A DNA stretch of 64,000 nucleotides. Origin: Streptomyces sp. NBC_00271. Lineage in GTDB: Bacteria > Actinomycetota > Actinomycetes > Streptomycetales > Streptomycetaceae. The notes beneath the pieces were generated by a model that ran no database searches, had not been told where the DNA came from, and was given only the letters and a program-made list of their open reading frames with translations. The stretch lies in the NCBI RefSeq assembly GCF_036178845.1, contig NZ_CP108070.1, positions 1,860,001 through 1,924,000 on the forward strand. Reading direction: 5' to 3'. This document shows positions 1 through 9,837 of the stretch, in pieces (the stretch's first letter is position 1; every line of letters begins with the position of its first letter). The translations under genes were made by a program, and so were the position numbers.

Positions 1-46
1 TGACGTCGAGGGATTCGGCGTCGAAGGATTCAGCGGACTCAGGCAT
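1..46 (-). CDS. N-terminal 15 residues of a gene running off the left edge
   Basis: An ATG on the minus strand at 46-44 is preceded by CAGGAG about eight bases upstream, a good Streptomyces ribosome site. The visible peptide is MPESAESFDAESLDV, and no family can be named from this. It is divergent from the sugar importer and shares the symmetric promoter region at 121-192, so it may belong to the same catabolic regulon (inference). Confidence 0.55.
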   Translation of the reverse strand, partial: MPESAESFDAESLDV

Positions 47-120
47 GCGTGACGCTCCTGATGCGTGGGATGCGGGCAACGGGGCGCCCGGTGCCTCTTA
101 GGTGTAGGACCCACGGCCCT

Positions 121-192
121 CCCCTGTCAAGACTTTGTACTGACATTCGGACCTGCTCAGGAAATGATGTCTTAACAAAGTATTGACAGGGG
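121..192. promoter_or_regulatory. symmetric divergent promoter/operator
   Basis: Two 18-base arms, 121-138 and 175-192, are inverted repeats of each other with 17 of 18 matches; the inner GACAT/ATGTC bases also pair. Each arm carries a perfect TTGACA -35 hexamer pointing outward (minus strand at 124-129, plus strand at 183-188). Plus-strand TTGTAT at 207-212 is a possible -10. The arrangement suggests one regulator controlling both the importer and the left-edge gene. Confidence 0.6.
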
Positions 193-338
193 GGTGCGTA
201 AGGGACTTGTATCCCGTCCCAACGAAGCAGCCGCGTCACCCACATCGACCCGGACGTCCTGTCCGAGCTCCGCACGGGCCCAGCGCCCCGGCGCCGTCCC
301 GTTCCCTTTCCCCTGTCGCACAGTGAGGTGCTGGAAAG

Positions 339-1358
339 ATGGACCGCACGTTTCACCCCCGTACCCGCAGAATCGCCCCCCTCGTCGCGACCGCGGCAGC
401 GTCCGTGCTGCTGATAGCCGGCTGTTCCAGCAGCTCCGGCGGAAAGAAGGCGGAGGAGAGCGGGGCGGCGGTGTCGGCCGGCAAGGCCAGCACGCCCCGC
501 ATGACGGTCGCGCTGGTCACCCACCAGGCACCCGGCGACACGTTCTGGGACATCGTCCGCAAGGGCGCCGAGGCCGCCGCGGCCAAGGACAACGTCAAGC
601 TGATCTACTCCGCCGACCCGAACGCGGGCAGCCAGGCCAACCTGGTCCAGAACGCCATCGACCAGAAGGTCGACGGCATCGCGATCACCCTGGCCAAGCC
701 GGACGCCATGAAGGACGTCGTGAGCAAGGCGACGTCTGCCAAGATCCCCGTGGTCGGCCTCAACTCGGGCGTCAGCGACTGGCAGAAGCTGGGCCTGATG
801 GAGTTCTTCGGCCAGGACGAGACGGTGGCGGGTGAGGCGCTGGGCAAGAGGCTGAACTCGGAAGGCGCGAAGAAGGCCGTCTGTGTGATCCAGGAGCAGG
901 GCAACATCGGACTCACCCAGCGCTGCGACGGAGTGAAGAAGACCTTCAGCGGCAAGACGGAGACCCTCTACGTCAACGGCACCGACATGCCGTCCGTGAA
1001 GTCGACGATCACCGCCAAGCTCAAGCAGGACAGCGCCATCGACTACGTCGTCACCCTCGGCGCCCCGTACGCCCTCACCGCGGTGCAGTCGGTGGGCGAC
1101 GCCGGCAGCAAGGCGAAGATCGCCACGTTCGACCTGAACAAGGACCTGACCGGCGCCATCAGCAAGGGCACGATCCAGTTCGCGGTCGACCAGCAGCCCT
1201 ACCTCCAGGGCTACTTGGCCGTCGACTCGCTGTGGCTCTACAAGACGAACGGCAACTACAGCGGCGGCGGTGAGCAGCCGATCCTGACCGGCCCGGCCTT
1301 CGTCGACAAGTCCAACGTCGACGCCGTCGCCCAGTTCGCCGCGAAGGGCACCCGGTGA
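339..1358 (+). CDS. sugar ABC transporter substrate-binding lipoprotein
   Basis: A 339-residue periplasmic-binding-protein-like lipoprotein of the ribose/inositol class (Peripla_BP_4 type). The N-terminus has a basic stretch, a hydrophobic core and a lipobox LIAGC with Cys29 as the acylation site, followed by a Ser/Gly linker. The mature part has the family's type I fold signatures such as FWDIVRKGAE and IDQKVDGIAI. GAGGTG lies about eight bases before the ATG. The stop overlaps the permease start, so the two are translationally coupled. The substrate is inferred to be an inositol or related sugar from the downstream IolE-like gene; this is not shown by sequence. Confidence 0.9.
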   Translation: MDRTFHPRTRRIAPLVATAAASVLLIAGCSSSSGGKKAEESGAAVSAGKASTPRMTVALVTHQAPGDTFWDIVRKGAEAAAAKDNVKLIYSADPNAGSQANLVQNAIDQKVDGIAITLAKPDAMKDVVSKATSAKIPVVGLNSGVSDWQKLGLMEFFGQDETVAGEALGKRLNSEGAKKAVCVIQEQGNIGLTQRCDGVKKTFSGKTETLYVNGTDMPSVKSTITAKLKQDSAIDYVVTLGAPYALTAVQSVGDAGSKAKIATFDLNKDLTGAISKGTIQFAVDQQPYLQGYLAVDSLWLYKTNGNYSGGGEQPILTGPAFVDKSNVDAVAQFAAKGTR

Positions 1359-2434
1359 TGCGCATGGCCCAGCAGGCTGAGCCGGCGGTGACCACACCGC
1401 CGGCCCCCGGCCCCAAGGAGACCGACGGGCGGACCGCGCAGCGCTCCCTGACACTGCGGCTGCTCGCCCGGCCCGAGGTCGGCGTCTTCCTCGGCGCCGT
1501 GGCGGTGTTCGTCTTCTTCCTGATCGCGGCGCCGTCGGTGCGCTCCGGCAGTTCGATGGCGACCGTCCTCTACCAGTCGTCGACGATCGGGATCATGGCA
1601 CTGCCCGTGGCCCTGCTGATGATCGGCGGCGAGTTCGACCTGTCGGCCGGTGTCGCCGTGATCACCTCGGCGCTCACCGCGAGCATGATCAGCTACCAAC
1701 TGACCATGAACGTCTGGGTGGGCGTGATCGTCGCGCTCATCGTCTCGCTGGCGGTCGGCGCGTTCAACGGCTGGATGATGGTCCGCACCGGGCTACCAAG
1801 CTTCCTGGTCACTCTCGGTACGTTCCTGATCCTCCAAGGCGTCAACCTCGCGGTGACCAAGCTGATCACCGGGAACGTGGCGACCGACGACATCAGCACC
1901 ATGGACGGCTTCGACCAGGCCAAGAAGGTCTTCGCCTCCTCCTTCGACGTCGGCGGCGTCCAGGTGAAGATCACCATCGTGTGGTGGCTGGTCTTCGCGG
2001 CCATCGCCACCTGGGTCCTGCTGCGCACCAAGTACGGCAACTGGATCTTCGCCGTCGGCGGAAACCAGGACAGCGCCCGCGCGGTCGGCGTACCGGTCAC
2101 CTTCACCAAGATCACGCTCTTCATGATGGTCGGCTTCGGCGCCTGGTTCATCGGCATGCACCAGCTGTTCTCCTTCAACACCGTGCAGTCCGGCGAGGGC
2201 GTCGGCCAGGAACTGATCTACATCGCCGCGGCGGTGATCGGCGGCTGTCTGCTCACCGGCGGCTACGGCTCCGCGATCGGACCGGTCTTCGGCGCCTTCA
2301 TGTTCGGCATGGTCAACCAGGGCATCGTGTACGCCGGTTGGAACCCCGACTGGTTCAAGGCCTTCCTCGGCGTGATGCTGCTCGGCGCCACGCTCATCAA
2401 TCTGTGGGTCCGCCGCGCGGCGACCCGGAGGTGA
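1358..2434 (+). CDS. sugar ABC transporter permease (RbsC-like)
   Basis: Polytopic membrane protein of the BPD_transp_2 family, about 358 residues, with roughly eight to ten hydrophobic segments. It has the family's characteristic 'GGEFDLSAG' motif and the '[12 protein letters not shown]' coupling region. ATG at 1358 overlaps the TGA of the upstream binding protein; a GTG at 1355 is also possible. It forms the channel of the importer with the ATPase encoded 8 bases downstream. Confidence 0.9.
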   Translation: MRMAQQAEPAVTTPPAPGPKETDGRTAQRSLTLRLLARPEVGVFLGAVAVFVFFLIAAPSVRSGSSMATVLYQSSTIGIMALPVALLMIGGEFDLSAGVAVITSALTASMISYQLTMNVWVGVIVALIVSLAVGAFNGWMMVRTGLPSFLVTLGTFLILQGVNLAVTKLITGNVATDDISTMDGFDQAKKVFASSFDVGGVQVKITIVWWLVFAAIATWVLLRTKYGNWIFAVGGNQDSARAVGVPVTFTKITLFMMVGFGAWFIGMHQLFSFNTVQSGEGVGQELIYIAAAVIGGCLLTGGYGSAIGPVFGAFMFGMVNQGIVYAGWNPDWFKAFLGVMLLGATLINLWVRRAATRR

Positions 2435-2442
2435 ACCGACCC

Positions 2443-3357
2443 ATGACAACCAACGGATCCGGACCCGCCGGCGCCATCCTCCCGGACGCTCCGCCCGAGG
2501 ACGGCACCGCCCCGATCGTCGAACTGCGCAGCGCCGGGAAGGCCTACGGCAACATCCGTGCCCTGCACGGAGTCTCCCTCGCCGTCCACCCCGGCCAGGT
2601 GACCTGCGTCCTCGGCGACAACGGCGCCGGCAAATCCACCCTCATCAAGATCATCTCCGGCCTGCACCAGCACACCGAGGGCGAATTCCTCGTCGACGGC
2701 GCCCCGGTGCGCTTCTCCACCCCGCGCGAGGCCCTCGACAAGGGCATCGCCACCGTCTACCAGGATCTCGCCACCGTCCCCCTCATGCCGGTCTGGCGCA
2801 ACTTCTTCCTCGGCTCCGAGATGACCAAGGGCCCCTGGCCCGTCCAGCGTCTCGACATCGACCGCATGAAGAAGACCGCGGACGAGGAACTGCGCAACAT
2901 GGGCATCGTTCTGGACGATCTCGACCAGCCCATCGGCACCCTCTCCGGCGGCCAGCGCCAGTCGGTGGCCATCGCCCGCGCCGTCTACTTCGGCGCCCGC
3001 GTGCTGATCCTCGACGAGCCGACCGCCGCCCTCGGCGTCAAGCAGTCCGGCGTGGTGCTCAAGTACATCGCCGCCGCCCGCGACCGCGGCCTCGGCGTCA
3101 TCTTCATTACCCACAACCCGCACCACGCGTACATGGTCGGCGACCACTTCAGCGTGCTGCGCCTGGGCACCATGGAACTCAGCGCCGCCCGCAGCGAGGT
3201 CAGCCTGGAAGAGCTGACCAACCACATGGCCGGCGGCGCCGAACTCGCCGCGCTCAAGCACGAACTGGCCCAGGTCCGCGGCGTCGACGTCGACGAACTC
3301 CCCGAAGCGGAGGACCTCAAAGCACCCGTGACGGCCTCCCCCGAAGGGACCTCCTGA
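2443..3357 (+). CDS. sugar ABC transporter ATP-binding protein
   Basis: A 304-residue single ABC domain. Walker A is GDNGAGKST, the signature is LSGGQRQ, Walker B is [11 protein letters not shown], and the switch histidine lies in FITHNPHHA. Ribose-type importers often have a double-length RbsA. This one has a single domain, as in many actinobacterial inositol-type systems. An upstream in-frame extension exists, but the ATG at 2443, directly after the permease stop, gives the normal family N-terminus. Confidence 0.9.
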   Translation: MTTNGSGPAGAILPDAPPEDGTAPIVELRSAGKAYGNIRALHGVSLAVHPGQVTCVLGDNGAGKSTLIKIISGLHQHTEGEFLVDGAPVRFSTPREALDKGIATVYQDLATVPLMPVWRNFFLGSEMTKGPWPVQRLDIDRMKKTADEELRNMGIVLDDLDQPIGTLSGGQRQSVAIARAVYFGARVLILDEPTAALGVKQSGVVLKYIAAARDRGLGVIFITHNPHHAYMVGDHFSVLRLGTMELSAARSEVSLEELTNHMAGGAELAALKHELAQVRGVDVDELPEAEDLKAPVTASPEGTS

Positions 3358-3358
3358 C

Positions 3359-4261
3359 ATGACCGCTCCCCTGGACCGCATCCGGGTCGGCTCCGCGCCG
3401 GACTCCTGGGGTGTCTGGTTCCCCGACGATCCCCAGCAGGTGCCCTGGGAACGCTTCCTGGACGAGGTGTCCGAGGCGGGCTACTCCTGGATCGAACTCG
3501 GCCCCTACGGCTATCTGCCGAGCGACCCGGCCCGGCTGACCGCCGAGATCGACAAGCGCGACCTGAAGGTGTCGGCCGGTACGGTCTTCACCGGGCTGCA
3601 CCGCGGACCGTCCGTCTGGGACGCCACCTGGGAGCACGTCAGCGAGGTCGCCGCGCTCACCCAGGCCATGGGCGCGAAGCATCTGGTGGTCATCCCCTCC
3701 TTCTGGCGGGACGACAAGACCGCCGAGATCATCGAGCCGCCGGAGCTGACCGCCGAGCAGTGGGCCCACCTGACCAAGGGCATGGAACGGCTGGGTCACG
3801 AGGTCAAGGAGACGTACGGCCTCGACATCGTCGTGCATCCGCACGCGGACACGCACATCGACACCGAGGACCACGTCGAGCGCTTCCTCGACTCCACCGA
3901 CTCCGACCTGGTCAACCTGTGTCTGGACACCGGGCACTACGCCTACTGCGGCGGCGACAGCGTCAAGCTCATCGAGACGTACGGCGAGCGCATCGGCTAT
4001 CTGCACCTCAAGCAGGTCGACCCGGCGATCCTCGCCGACGTCGTCAAGAACGAGGTGCCGTTCGGTCCCGCCGTGCAGCGCGGCGTGATGTGCGAACCGC
4101 CGTCCGGCGTACCGGAGTTGGAACCGGTGCTGGTGGCCGCCCAGCGTCTGGGCGTGGACCTGTTCGCCATCGTCGAGCAGGACATGTACCCCTGCGAGCC
4201 GGACAAGCCGCTCCCGATCGCCGTCCGCACCCGCAAGTTCCTGCGCTCCTGCGGCGCCTGA
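3359..4261 (+). CDS. sugar phosphate isomerase/epimerase, IolE-like
   Basis: A 300-residue TIM-barrel protein of the xylose isomerase-like (AP endonuclease 2) superfamily, closest in my recognition to inosose dehydratase IolE and relatives. Visible signatures are GSAPDSWGVWF at the start, VVHPHADTHID with metal-binding residues, CLDTGHYAYCGGD, and HLKQVDP. The ATG lies one base after the ATPase stop, so it is the fourth gene of the operon. It probably acts on the imported cyclitol or ketose in the cytosol. The exact substrate cannot be fixed from sequence. Confidence 0.8.
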   Translation: MTAPLDRIRVGSAPDSWGVWFPDDPQQVPWERFLDEVSEAGYSWIELGPYGYLPSDPARLTAEIDKRDLKVSAGTVFTGLHRGPSVWDATWEHVSEVAALTQAMGAKHLVVIPSFWRDDKTAEIIEPPELTAEQWAHLTKGMERLGHEVKETYGLDIVVHPHADTHIDTEDHVERFLDSTDSDLVNLCLDTGHYAYCGGDSVKLIETYGERIGYLHLKQVDPAILADVVKNEVPFGPAVQRGVMCEPPSGVPELEPVLVAAQRLGVDLFAIVEQDMYPCEPDKPLPIAVRTRKFLRSCGA

Positions 4262-4311
4262 CCCGTCCGACACCCTCGCCCGCATCAGCCGGCACCGGGA
4301 TGTCCGCTCCG

Positions 4312-4346
4312 TGAGGCGGCCTCGTCAGCCCGACGAGGCCGCCTCA
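4312..4346. terminator. bidirectional terminator hairpin
   Basis: A perfect 15-bp stem (4312-4326 with 4332-4346, core GAGGCGGCCTCGTC) closes a 5-base loop. It lies between the importer operon and the convergent aldehyde dehydrogenase relic, and overlaps the last codons of the latter. Confidence 0.75.
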
Positions 4347-4868
4347 GGCATGTAGCCGAGAATGCCCTTGGTCTCCAGGTATTCCTGGAAGCCGAACTCG
4401 CCCCACTCCCGCCCGTTGCCGCTCTTCTTGTACCCGCCGAACGGGCAGTCGAAGTCGAACGCGTCGTTGATCGCGACCCGTCCCGCCCGGATGCGACGCG
4501 CCACGGCACGCGCCTTCTCCAGGTCCGCGCCCGCCACATAACCGGCGAGGCCGTACTCCGTGTCGTTCGCGATCTCGACGGCGTGGTCGACGCTGTCGTA
4601 GCCGAGGATCGTCACCACCGGCCCGAAGATCTCCTCGCGGGCGACGGTCATGTCGTTGGTGACCCGGGCGAAGACGGTGGGCTTCACGTAGTAGCCCTTC
4701 TCCAGGCCGTCCGGACGCCCCGTGCCGCCGGCCACCAGGGTGGCGCCCTCGTCGATGCCCTTCTGGATCAGCGCCTGGATCTTCTCGAACTGGGCCCCCG
4801 AGACCACCGGCCCCATCACCAAGTCGCCCCGGGGGTCGCCCACGGTGATCCCGGACGCCGTCTGCCGG
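4325..4868 (-). pseudogene. aldehyde dehydrogenase, C-terminal fragment
   Basis: The minus strand encodes the last ~180 residues of an NAD-dependent aldehyde dehydrogenase. It has ITVGDPRGD, GPVVSGAQFEKIQ, the EEIFGPV motif with the cofactor-binding Glu, and FGGYKKSGNGRE near the end. The N-terminal two thirds, including the catalytic Cys, are missing. Homology stops at about 4868, where an SDR fragment on the opposite strand begins. No start codon or ribosome site fits, so it is probably non-functional. Confidence 0.75.
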
Positions 4869-4869
4869 G

Positions 4870-5053
4870 CGAGATCACCGGCCCGCTCTACGAGGGGGAG
4901 CGCGCCGCCGAGTACCTGCGCCGCAACACCCCGCTGCCCAAGGAGGGGACCGCCGACGACATCGCCGGCGCGGTCCTGTGGCTCGTCGGCGACGCCGGAA
5001 GCTATGTCACTGGGCAGACGGTCGTCGTCGACGGCGGCTGGACCGCCCGCTGA
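4870..5053 (+). pseudogene. short-chain dehydrogenase, C-terminal fragment
   Basis: About 60 residues of an SDR C-terminus are readable on the plus strand: PGEITGPLYEGE, NTPLPKEGTADDIAGAV, and the classical end YVTGQTVVVDGGW. The Rossmann fold and YxxxK catalytic region are absent. The fragment abuts the 5' cut of the ALDH relic, so both genes lost their starts at one junction. The simplest reading is one deletion between two divergent genes. Confidence 0.7.
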
Positions 5054-5096
5054 CAGCACCTCCTGCCGAGTAAAGGGAAACGGCTACGCTGAGGTC

Positions 5097-5669
5097 ATGC
5101 CGTCCACACGTCGCACAGCGCGCCAGACCGACCTGCTCGAAAGGCTGGTCGCCCTGCTGGCGGCGGAAGGTTTCGCCTCGTTCACGCTCGACGAGCTGAC
5201 CGAGCGGCTGCGCTGCTCGAAGACGACGTTGTACCAACTGGCGGGAAGCAAGCAGGAGTTGGTCCGCGAGGCCGTGAAGCACTACTTCCGGAGCGCGGCC
5301 GAGGCCATCGAGAAGCAGGTGGCGGACACCTCCGCGCCCGCGGAACGCGTGGTGGTCTACCTGAACGCGGTCGCCCAGCAGCTGAGGCCGCTGTCCCGGC
5401 GCTTCCTCGACGACATGGCCGGATTCGAACCGGCCCGCGAGGTGTACGAGGCCAACACCCGCCTGGCCGCGGGCCGGATCAGACAGCTGATCGCGGACGG
5501 GGTCGCCGCCGGCGCGTTCCGTGACGTCCACGCGGCCTTCGTGGGCGAGGTCGTCGCCGCCACCATGCAGGAGATCCAGCGCGGCGAGGTGTCCGCGCGC
5601 ACGGGGCTGACCGACGCGGAGGCGTACGCCGAGTTGGCGTCGCTCATCGTGCACGCGGTCTCGCCCTGA
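5097..5669 (+). CDS. TetR family regulator
   Basis: A 190-residue regulator with an N-terminal TetR helix-turn-helix ([24 protein letters not shown]) and an all-helical ligand domain. ATG at 5097 follows GAGG within five bases. Its 3' end overlaps the convergent CoA-transferase gene by 26 bases. The regulated promoter is probably the palindromic site at 6830-6858 between the CoA-transferase and acyl-CoA dehydrogenase genes (inference). Confidence 0.85.
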   Translation: MPSTRRTARQTDLLERLVALLAAEGFASFTLDELTERLRCSKTTLYQLAGSKQELVREAVKHYFRSAAEAIEKQVADTSAPAERVVVYLNAVAQQLRPLSRRFLDDMAGFEPAREVYEANTRLAAGRIRQLIADGVAAGAFRDVHAAFVGEVVAATMQEIQRGEVSARTGLTDAEAYAELASLIVHAVSP

Positions 5670-6810
5670 CCGCGGGGGTGGCGGCCGGTGAGCCGACACC
5701 CCAGTCCCGCAGCACCGACTCGATGTCCGCGCCCGGCGCACCCGGGGCCGAGGGCCGCCGGTTGGGCGTGCGCGAGAAGCGCGGGGCGGGGGCGGCCTGG
5801 AGGATGCCGTCGACCTCGATGAGGGTGCTCCGGGCCACCACGTGCGGATGCGCTCCCGCCTCCGCGAACGTCAGCACGGGGGTGACGCACGCGTCCGTGC
5901 CGGCGAAGTGCGCGGCCCACTCGTCGCGCGTACGGGAGGCGAACCGCCGCGCGAACCGGGCGCGCAGCGCGGGCCAGCCGCCGCGGTCGCCCTGGGCGGA
6001 CAGGTGGGCCCCGGCGATGCCCAGTCCCTCCAGCAGCGCCGCGAAGAACTGCGGTTCGAGTGCGGCGACGGCCACGTACTTGCCGTCGCCGCACTCGTAG
6101 GTGTCGTAGAAGGGGGCGGCCCCGTCGAGGAGGTTGGCGCTCCGTTCGTCCGACCACTCGCCCATGCCGCGCAGCGCGTACGTCATCTGACCCAGCAGGG
6201 CGGTCCCGTCGACCATGGCGGAGTCCACGACCTGCCCGGCCCCGGAGCGTGAGCGCTCCCAGAGCGCGGCCAGGACGCCGATGACCAGGAGCATGGACCC
6301 ACCCCCGAAATCTCCCACCAGATTGAGCGGCGGGGGCGGCGGATCACCGGCACGGCCCATCGCGTGGAGCAGCCCGGTGAGACCGATGTAGTTCAGGTCG
6401 TGCCCGGGATCCTGGGCGAGCGGGCCGTCCTGACCCCAGCCGGTGACGCGTGCGTAGACGAGCCCCGGATTGTCCCTGCCGCAGTCCTCGGGGCCGACGC
6501 CGAGGCGCTCGGCGACGCCCGGCCGGAGGCCCTCGATCAGCACATCGGCTCGGGCGGCCAGCGCCCGTACCAGCGCACGTCCCTCGGACTCCTTGAGATC
6601 GGCGAAGACCGACCGGCGGCCGCGTCGCACGATGTCGGTCGCGTCCTCCGGGCCGAACCGCAGCGCCCGGCCAAAGGGCCGCTCGACGCGCACCACGTCG
6701 GCGCCGAGATCGGCCAGCACCATGGCCGCGTGCGGAGCCGGCCCGAGTCCCGCGAGTTCGAGGACGCGTAGGCCGGCGAGGGGACCGGCGGATCCATCGC
6801 TGGACTGCAT
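5644..6810 (-). CDS. CaiB/BaiF family CoA-transferase (or acyl-CoA racemase)
   Basis: A 388-residue family III CoA-transferase. It begins [35 protein letters not shown], the usual N-terminal nucleotide-fold signature. A later region is [13 protein letters not shown], where the catalytic Asp (equivalent to the formyl-CoA transferase nucleophile) is expected. The fit to alpha-methylacyl-CoA racemase (AMACR) is good, including the [11 protein letters not shown] and [12 protein letters not shown] segments. It is divergent from an acyl-CoA dehydrogenase, pointing to branched or modified fatty acyl-CoA catabolism. Confidence 0.85.
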   Translation of the reverse strand: MQSSDGSAGPLAGLRVLELAGLGPAPHAAMVLADLGADVVRVERPFGRALRFGPEDATDIVRRGRRSVFADLKESEGRALVRALAARADVLIEGLRPGVAERLGVGPEDCGRDNPGLVYARVTGWGQDGPLAQDPGHDLNYIGLTGLLHAMGRAGDPPPPPLNLVGDFGGGSMLLVIGVLAALWERSRSGAGQVVDSAMVDGTALLGQMTYALRGMGEWSDERSANLLDGAAPFYDTYECGDGKYVAVAALEPQFFAALLEGLGIAGAHLSAQGDRGGWPALRARFARRFASRTRDEWAAHFAGTDACVTPVLTFAEAGAHPHVVARSTLIEVDGILQAAPAPRFSRTPNRRPSAPGAPGADIESVLRDWGVGSPAATPAVRARPRAR

Positions 6811-6829
6811 GGCATCACGGTACCAAAAA

Positions 6830-6858
6830 CGATACTGTTGTATCGCTCGCCGTATCAT
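6830..6858. promoter_or_regulatory. palindromic operator between divergent acyl-CoA genes
   Basis: CGATAC and GTATCG form a perfect 6-bp inverted repeat around TGTT at 6830-6845. A third half-site, CGTATCAT, follows at 6851-6858. The site lies 20 bases upstream of the CoA-transferase start and 28 bases upstream of the acyl-CoA dehydrogenase start. It is a typical place for the TetR regulator encoded at 5097. Confidence 0.6.
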
Positions 6859-6885
6859 TAATTTCTGAGCGACCGAGGACATCCC

Positions 6886-8058
6886 ATGCCTGCTACCCGC
6901 ACGCTTCCCGCCCCGGAAGCAGTCGACCTGATCGGCCTGACCCGTGAGCTCGCCGAGAAGGAGCTCGCGCCCCGCGTCGCCGAGGCGGAGGCCGAGGAGA
7001 AGTTCCCCCGCGAGGTCTTCCGCACGCTCGGCCGGGCGGGCCTGCTGAGCCTGCCCTACGCCGAGGAGTACGGCGGTGGGGACCAGCCCTACGAGGTCTA
7101 CCTCCAGGTCGTCGAGGAGATCGCCGCCGTGTGGGCCAGCGTCGGGGTCGGCGTCTCGGTGCACGCGCTGTCCTGCTTCGCCCTCGCCTCCTTCGGCACC
7201 GAGAAGCAGCGCAAGGAGTGGCTGCCCGACATGCTCAGCGGCGAGTTGCTCGGCGCCTACTGCCTGTCCGAGGCCCACGCCGGTTCCGACCCCGCCGCGA
7301 TGCGCACCCGGGCCGTCAGGGACGGCGACGACTACGTCCTGAACGGCGCCAAGGCGTGGACCACGCACGGTGGGCACGCGGACTTCTACACGATCATGGC
7401 GCGTACGTCCGACGCGGGCTCGGGCGCGATCTCCTGCTTCCTCGTCCCGGCCGACACCCCCGGCCTGATAGCCGATCCGCCCGAGCACAAGATGGGTCTG
7501 ACCGGGTCGGCCACCGCGACCATCCGCCTGGAGGACGTGCGCGTCCCGGCGGATCGCCGGATCGGCGAGGAGGGCCAGGGACTCAAGATCGCCTTCGCCG
7601 GACTCGACTGCGGGCGACTGGGCATCGCGGCCGTGGCCACGGGCCTGGCCCAGGGAGCGCTGGACCACGCGCTGCGCTACTCGCGCGAACGGGAGACCTT
7701 CGGCCGCCCGATCATCGAACACCAGGGGCTGGCGTTCGTCCTCGCGGACATGGCCGCGGCGGTCCAGGCCTCCCGGGCCACCACGCTCGCCGCCGCCCGG
7801 CTCAAGGACCAGGGGCTCCCGTTCGCCTGCGAGGCGTCCATCGCCAAGCTGATCGCCACGGACAACGCCATGAAGGTCACCACGGACGCCGTCCAGGTCC
7901 TCGGAGGCGCCGGTTACACCCGCGACTTCCCGGTCGAGCGCTATATGCGGGAGGCCAAGGTCATGCAGATCTTCGAGGGCACCAACCAGATCCAGCGCCT
8001 GATCATCGGTCGCGCGCTGCGGGAGAGCGACCGGGGCACCCTCCGGGTCCAGAACTAG
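6886..8058 (+). CDS. acyl-CoA dehydrogenase
   Basis: A 390-residue flavoprotein of the acyl-CoA dehydrogenase family, full length. It has the FAD-binding stretch [13 protein letters not shown], the middle beta domain with [16 protein letters not shown], and the C-terminal [19 protein letters not shown]. The catalytic base is probably Glu364 in [10 protein letters not shown]. It would oxidise an acyl-CoA to the enoyl-CoA and pass electrons to ETF. It sits divergently from a CoA-transferase/racemase gene, so the two likely share one pathway and regulator. Confidence 0.93.
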   Translation: MPATRTLPAPEAVDLIGLTRELAEKELAPRVAEAEAEEKFPREVFRTLGRAGLLSLPYAEEYGGGDQPYEVYLQVVEEIAAVWASVGVGVSVHALSCFALASFGTEKQRKEWLPDMLSGELLGAYCLSEAHAGSDPAAMRTRAVRDGDDYVLNGAKAWTTHGGHADFYTIMARTSDAGSGAISCFLVPADTPGLIADPPEHKMGLTGSATATIRLEDVRVPADRRIGEEGQGLKIAFAGLDCGRLGIAAVATGLAQGALDHALRYSRERETFGRPIIEHQGLAFVLADMAAAVQASRATTLAAARLKDQGLPFACEASIAKLIATDNAMKVTTDAVQVLGGAGYTRDFPVERYMREAKVMQIFEGTNQIQRLIIGRALRESDRGTLRVQN

Positions 8059-8070
8059 GGGCTGCGGACC

Positions 8071-8535
8071 CTAGAAGTACGGGAGCCCGTGGAGCCGGGC
8101 TCGTAGGGCGCGGGCCATACGGTCCGCGCCTTCCGCTGTCACCCCCTCCGCCTCCGGGCGGTCCAGGAGCCCGAAGATGCCGGGCCCACGGTGTGCGGCG
8201 GGCAGATCCGCCATGCGCGGCACGATGTGGAAGTGCACGTGCGCGAAGCCCTCGGACTCGGCGAACTGGACGACGTAGGTCTTGAGGCAACCCGTCACCC
8301 CGCGCAGCGCCCTGGAGAGCCCGACCTGCCACACCCCCAGGGCCGCGGCCTCAACGTCGGTGAGGTCGTGGACGGCCGTGACGTGCCGCCGCGGAAGTAG
8401 CACCAGCCAGCCGGGCACCGCGGTGTTGAAGCTGTGAGCCACCCGCCAGTACTGGTCGAACGCGATGCGTTCACGCGCCGGAAGTTCGTCGAACCGCGCT
8501 TCCTTGCCGCATGCGTAGCAGGGGGGAGTCGTCAT
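8071..8535 (-). CDS. HIT family protein
   Basis: A 154-residue histidine-triad protein. The HxHxHxx motif is HVHFHIVPR, and an N-terminal zinc pair CYACGK precedes the domain. HIT proteins hydrolyse nucleotide phosphoramidates or dinucleoside polyphosphates; the substrate here is unknown. It converges on the acyl-CoA dehydrogenase with a 12-base gap. The ATG at 8535 gives the compact family N-terminus. Confidence 0.88.
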   Translation of the reverse strand: MTTPPCYACGKEARFDELPARERIAFDQYWRVAHSFNTAVPGWLVLLPRRHVTAVHDLTDVEAAALGVWQVGLSRALRGVTGCLKTYVVQFAESEGFAHVHFHIVPRMADLPAAHRGPGIFGLLDRPEAEGVTAEGADRMARALRARLHGLPYF

Positions 8536-8657
8536 GCCCCGGATCGTAGAACGGCCACCCCGCACACTCCCCCATCCGCCGCATGCTACTGCCCATGGTT
8601 ATTTTACCTTCGATGGCAACTATGCCTTAGGACGCAGAACGTTGCGGCCCGAAGGAG

Positions 8658-8905
8658 CACCCGCGGGCCGCCGGGGCGGAGTACACCACGCGGATCACAC
8701 CGCCGGCCGCGGCCGGGAACTTGGCTTCGAGGAGGTCCTGGGCCTGCTGAGACTCGATCCCGGGCACGGTGAAGTCCGAGGCCACCTTGCCGTGGACGGT
8801 GATCCCGAGGCCGCCGACCACGGCGAGCAGCAGCAACCGGACCGCCGTGAACCGGCCCCGGCGGCGGACCGCCCAGCGCCCCAACGCGTACAGGCGTGAC
8901 GCCAT
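8658..8905 (-). pseudogene. MMPL transporter, inverted 5' segment
   Basis: The minus strand encodes the N-terminus of an MMPL/RND-type transporter. It has a basic start MASRLYALGRWAVRRR, a first hydrophobic helix, and VPGIESQQAQDLLEAKFP, which is conserved near the start of this family. GGAAGG lies upstream of ATG 8905. The coding homology ends at about 8658. The continuation of the same protein is on the other strand from 8931, so this segment has been flipped relative to the rest of the gene. Confidence 0.7.
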
Positions 8906-8930
8906 GTCCGTCTTCCTTCCGTCCTGCGCA

Positions 8931-9430
8931 GGCCGTACGCTCACCGCGCCCAGTGCCGAGGCCGGCCTGGCGAAGGCCGCCGGGATATCGGGCGTCGTGC
9001 AGGTCACCGATCCGTTCAGGACGAAGGACCTCTCGGCGGACCGGCGGATCGGCTACGCCGACGTCCGCTTCCGCCAGGCCGCCGCCAATGTGACGCGGGA
9101 GTCCAAGGACGCCCTGTCCCGCGCGATGGCCCAGGCCCGGGACGCCGGACTGCGGGTGGAGTACGGCGGGTCGGCCATGAAGGCGGCGACCAAGGTCGGC
9201 GGTCCTGCGGAACTCGTGGGTGTCGTGATCGCCTTCGCCGTCCTGGCCCTCACCCTCGGCTCGCTGGTCGCGGCGGGCTGTCGCTGATCACCGCGCTCTT
9301 GGGGGTGGCGATCGGCGTGCTGGACATCAAGTTCGTGTCCCGCTTCGTGGAGATGACCGGGACCTCCGCCATGCTCGCCGTCATGATCGGCCTCGCGGTG
9401 GGCATCGACTTCGCGCTGTTCATCCCAACA
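8931..9430 (+). pseudogene. MMPL transporter, middle fragment with frameshift
   Basis: From GRTLTAPSAEAGLAKAAGI onward the plus strand continues the MMPL extracytoplasmic domain and reaches the second transmembrane block (VIAFAVLALTLGSLVAAG). One base appears deleted at about 9282, giving an early stop. Homology resumes in another frame with LITALLGVAIGVLDI and MIGLAVGIDFALFI, then ends at an IS5-type fragment near 9440. The gene is broken by an inversion, a frameshift and an insertion or deletion. Confidence 0.75.
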
Positions 9431-9442
9431 CGCCGCCGGAGC

Positions 9443-9795
9443 GAGGAAAAAGGGGAGCTGCAGAAGGAGCCGCCCGGCGGCGTCGCCACCGAGCCCGACG
9501 ACCACGGCCTCGGGCGCTCACGCGGCGGCCTGACCACCAAGCTGCACCTGGCCGTCGAGCAGGGACAGAAGCCCATGTCCATCGTGATCACCGCCGGGCA
9601 GCGCGGAGACTCCCCTCAGTTCGAGGTCGTCCCGGGTCGCATCAGGGTGCCCCGACCGGGGCCGGGCAGACCGCGAACCCTTCCCAAGCGGGTGCGCACA
9701 GATAAGGCGTACGCCTCCCGCAAGAACCGCGCCTACCTGCGCAGACGTGGCATCCGATGCACCATCCCAGACAAGACCGACCAGGTCCGCAACCC
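9443..9795 (+). pseudogene. IS5-family transposase fragment
   Basis: Readable motifs include GLGRSRGGLTTKLHLA, GQRGDSPQFEVV and TDKAYASRKNRAYLRRRGI, the middle part of an IS5-type DDE transposase with one catalytic Asp (in TDKAY). Both the first part and the C-terminal catalytic Glu are missing. It separates the MMPL relic from a truncated pentapeptide-type gene, and no inverted repeats remain visible. Confidence 0.7.
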
Positions 9796-9837
9796 GCTGG
9801 TGCAGGGCCTCGGGTTCCGTAGCATCCACCGCCACGA

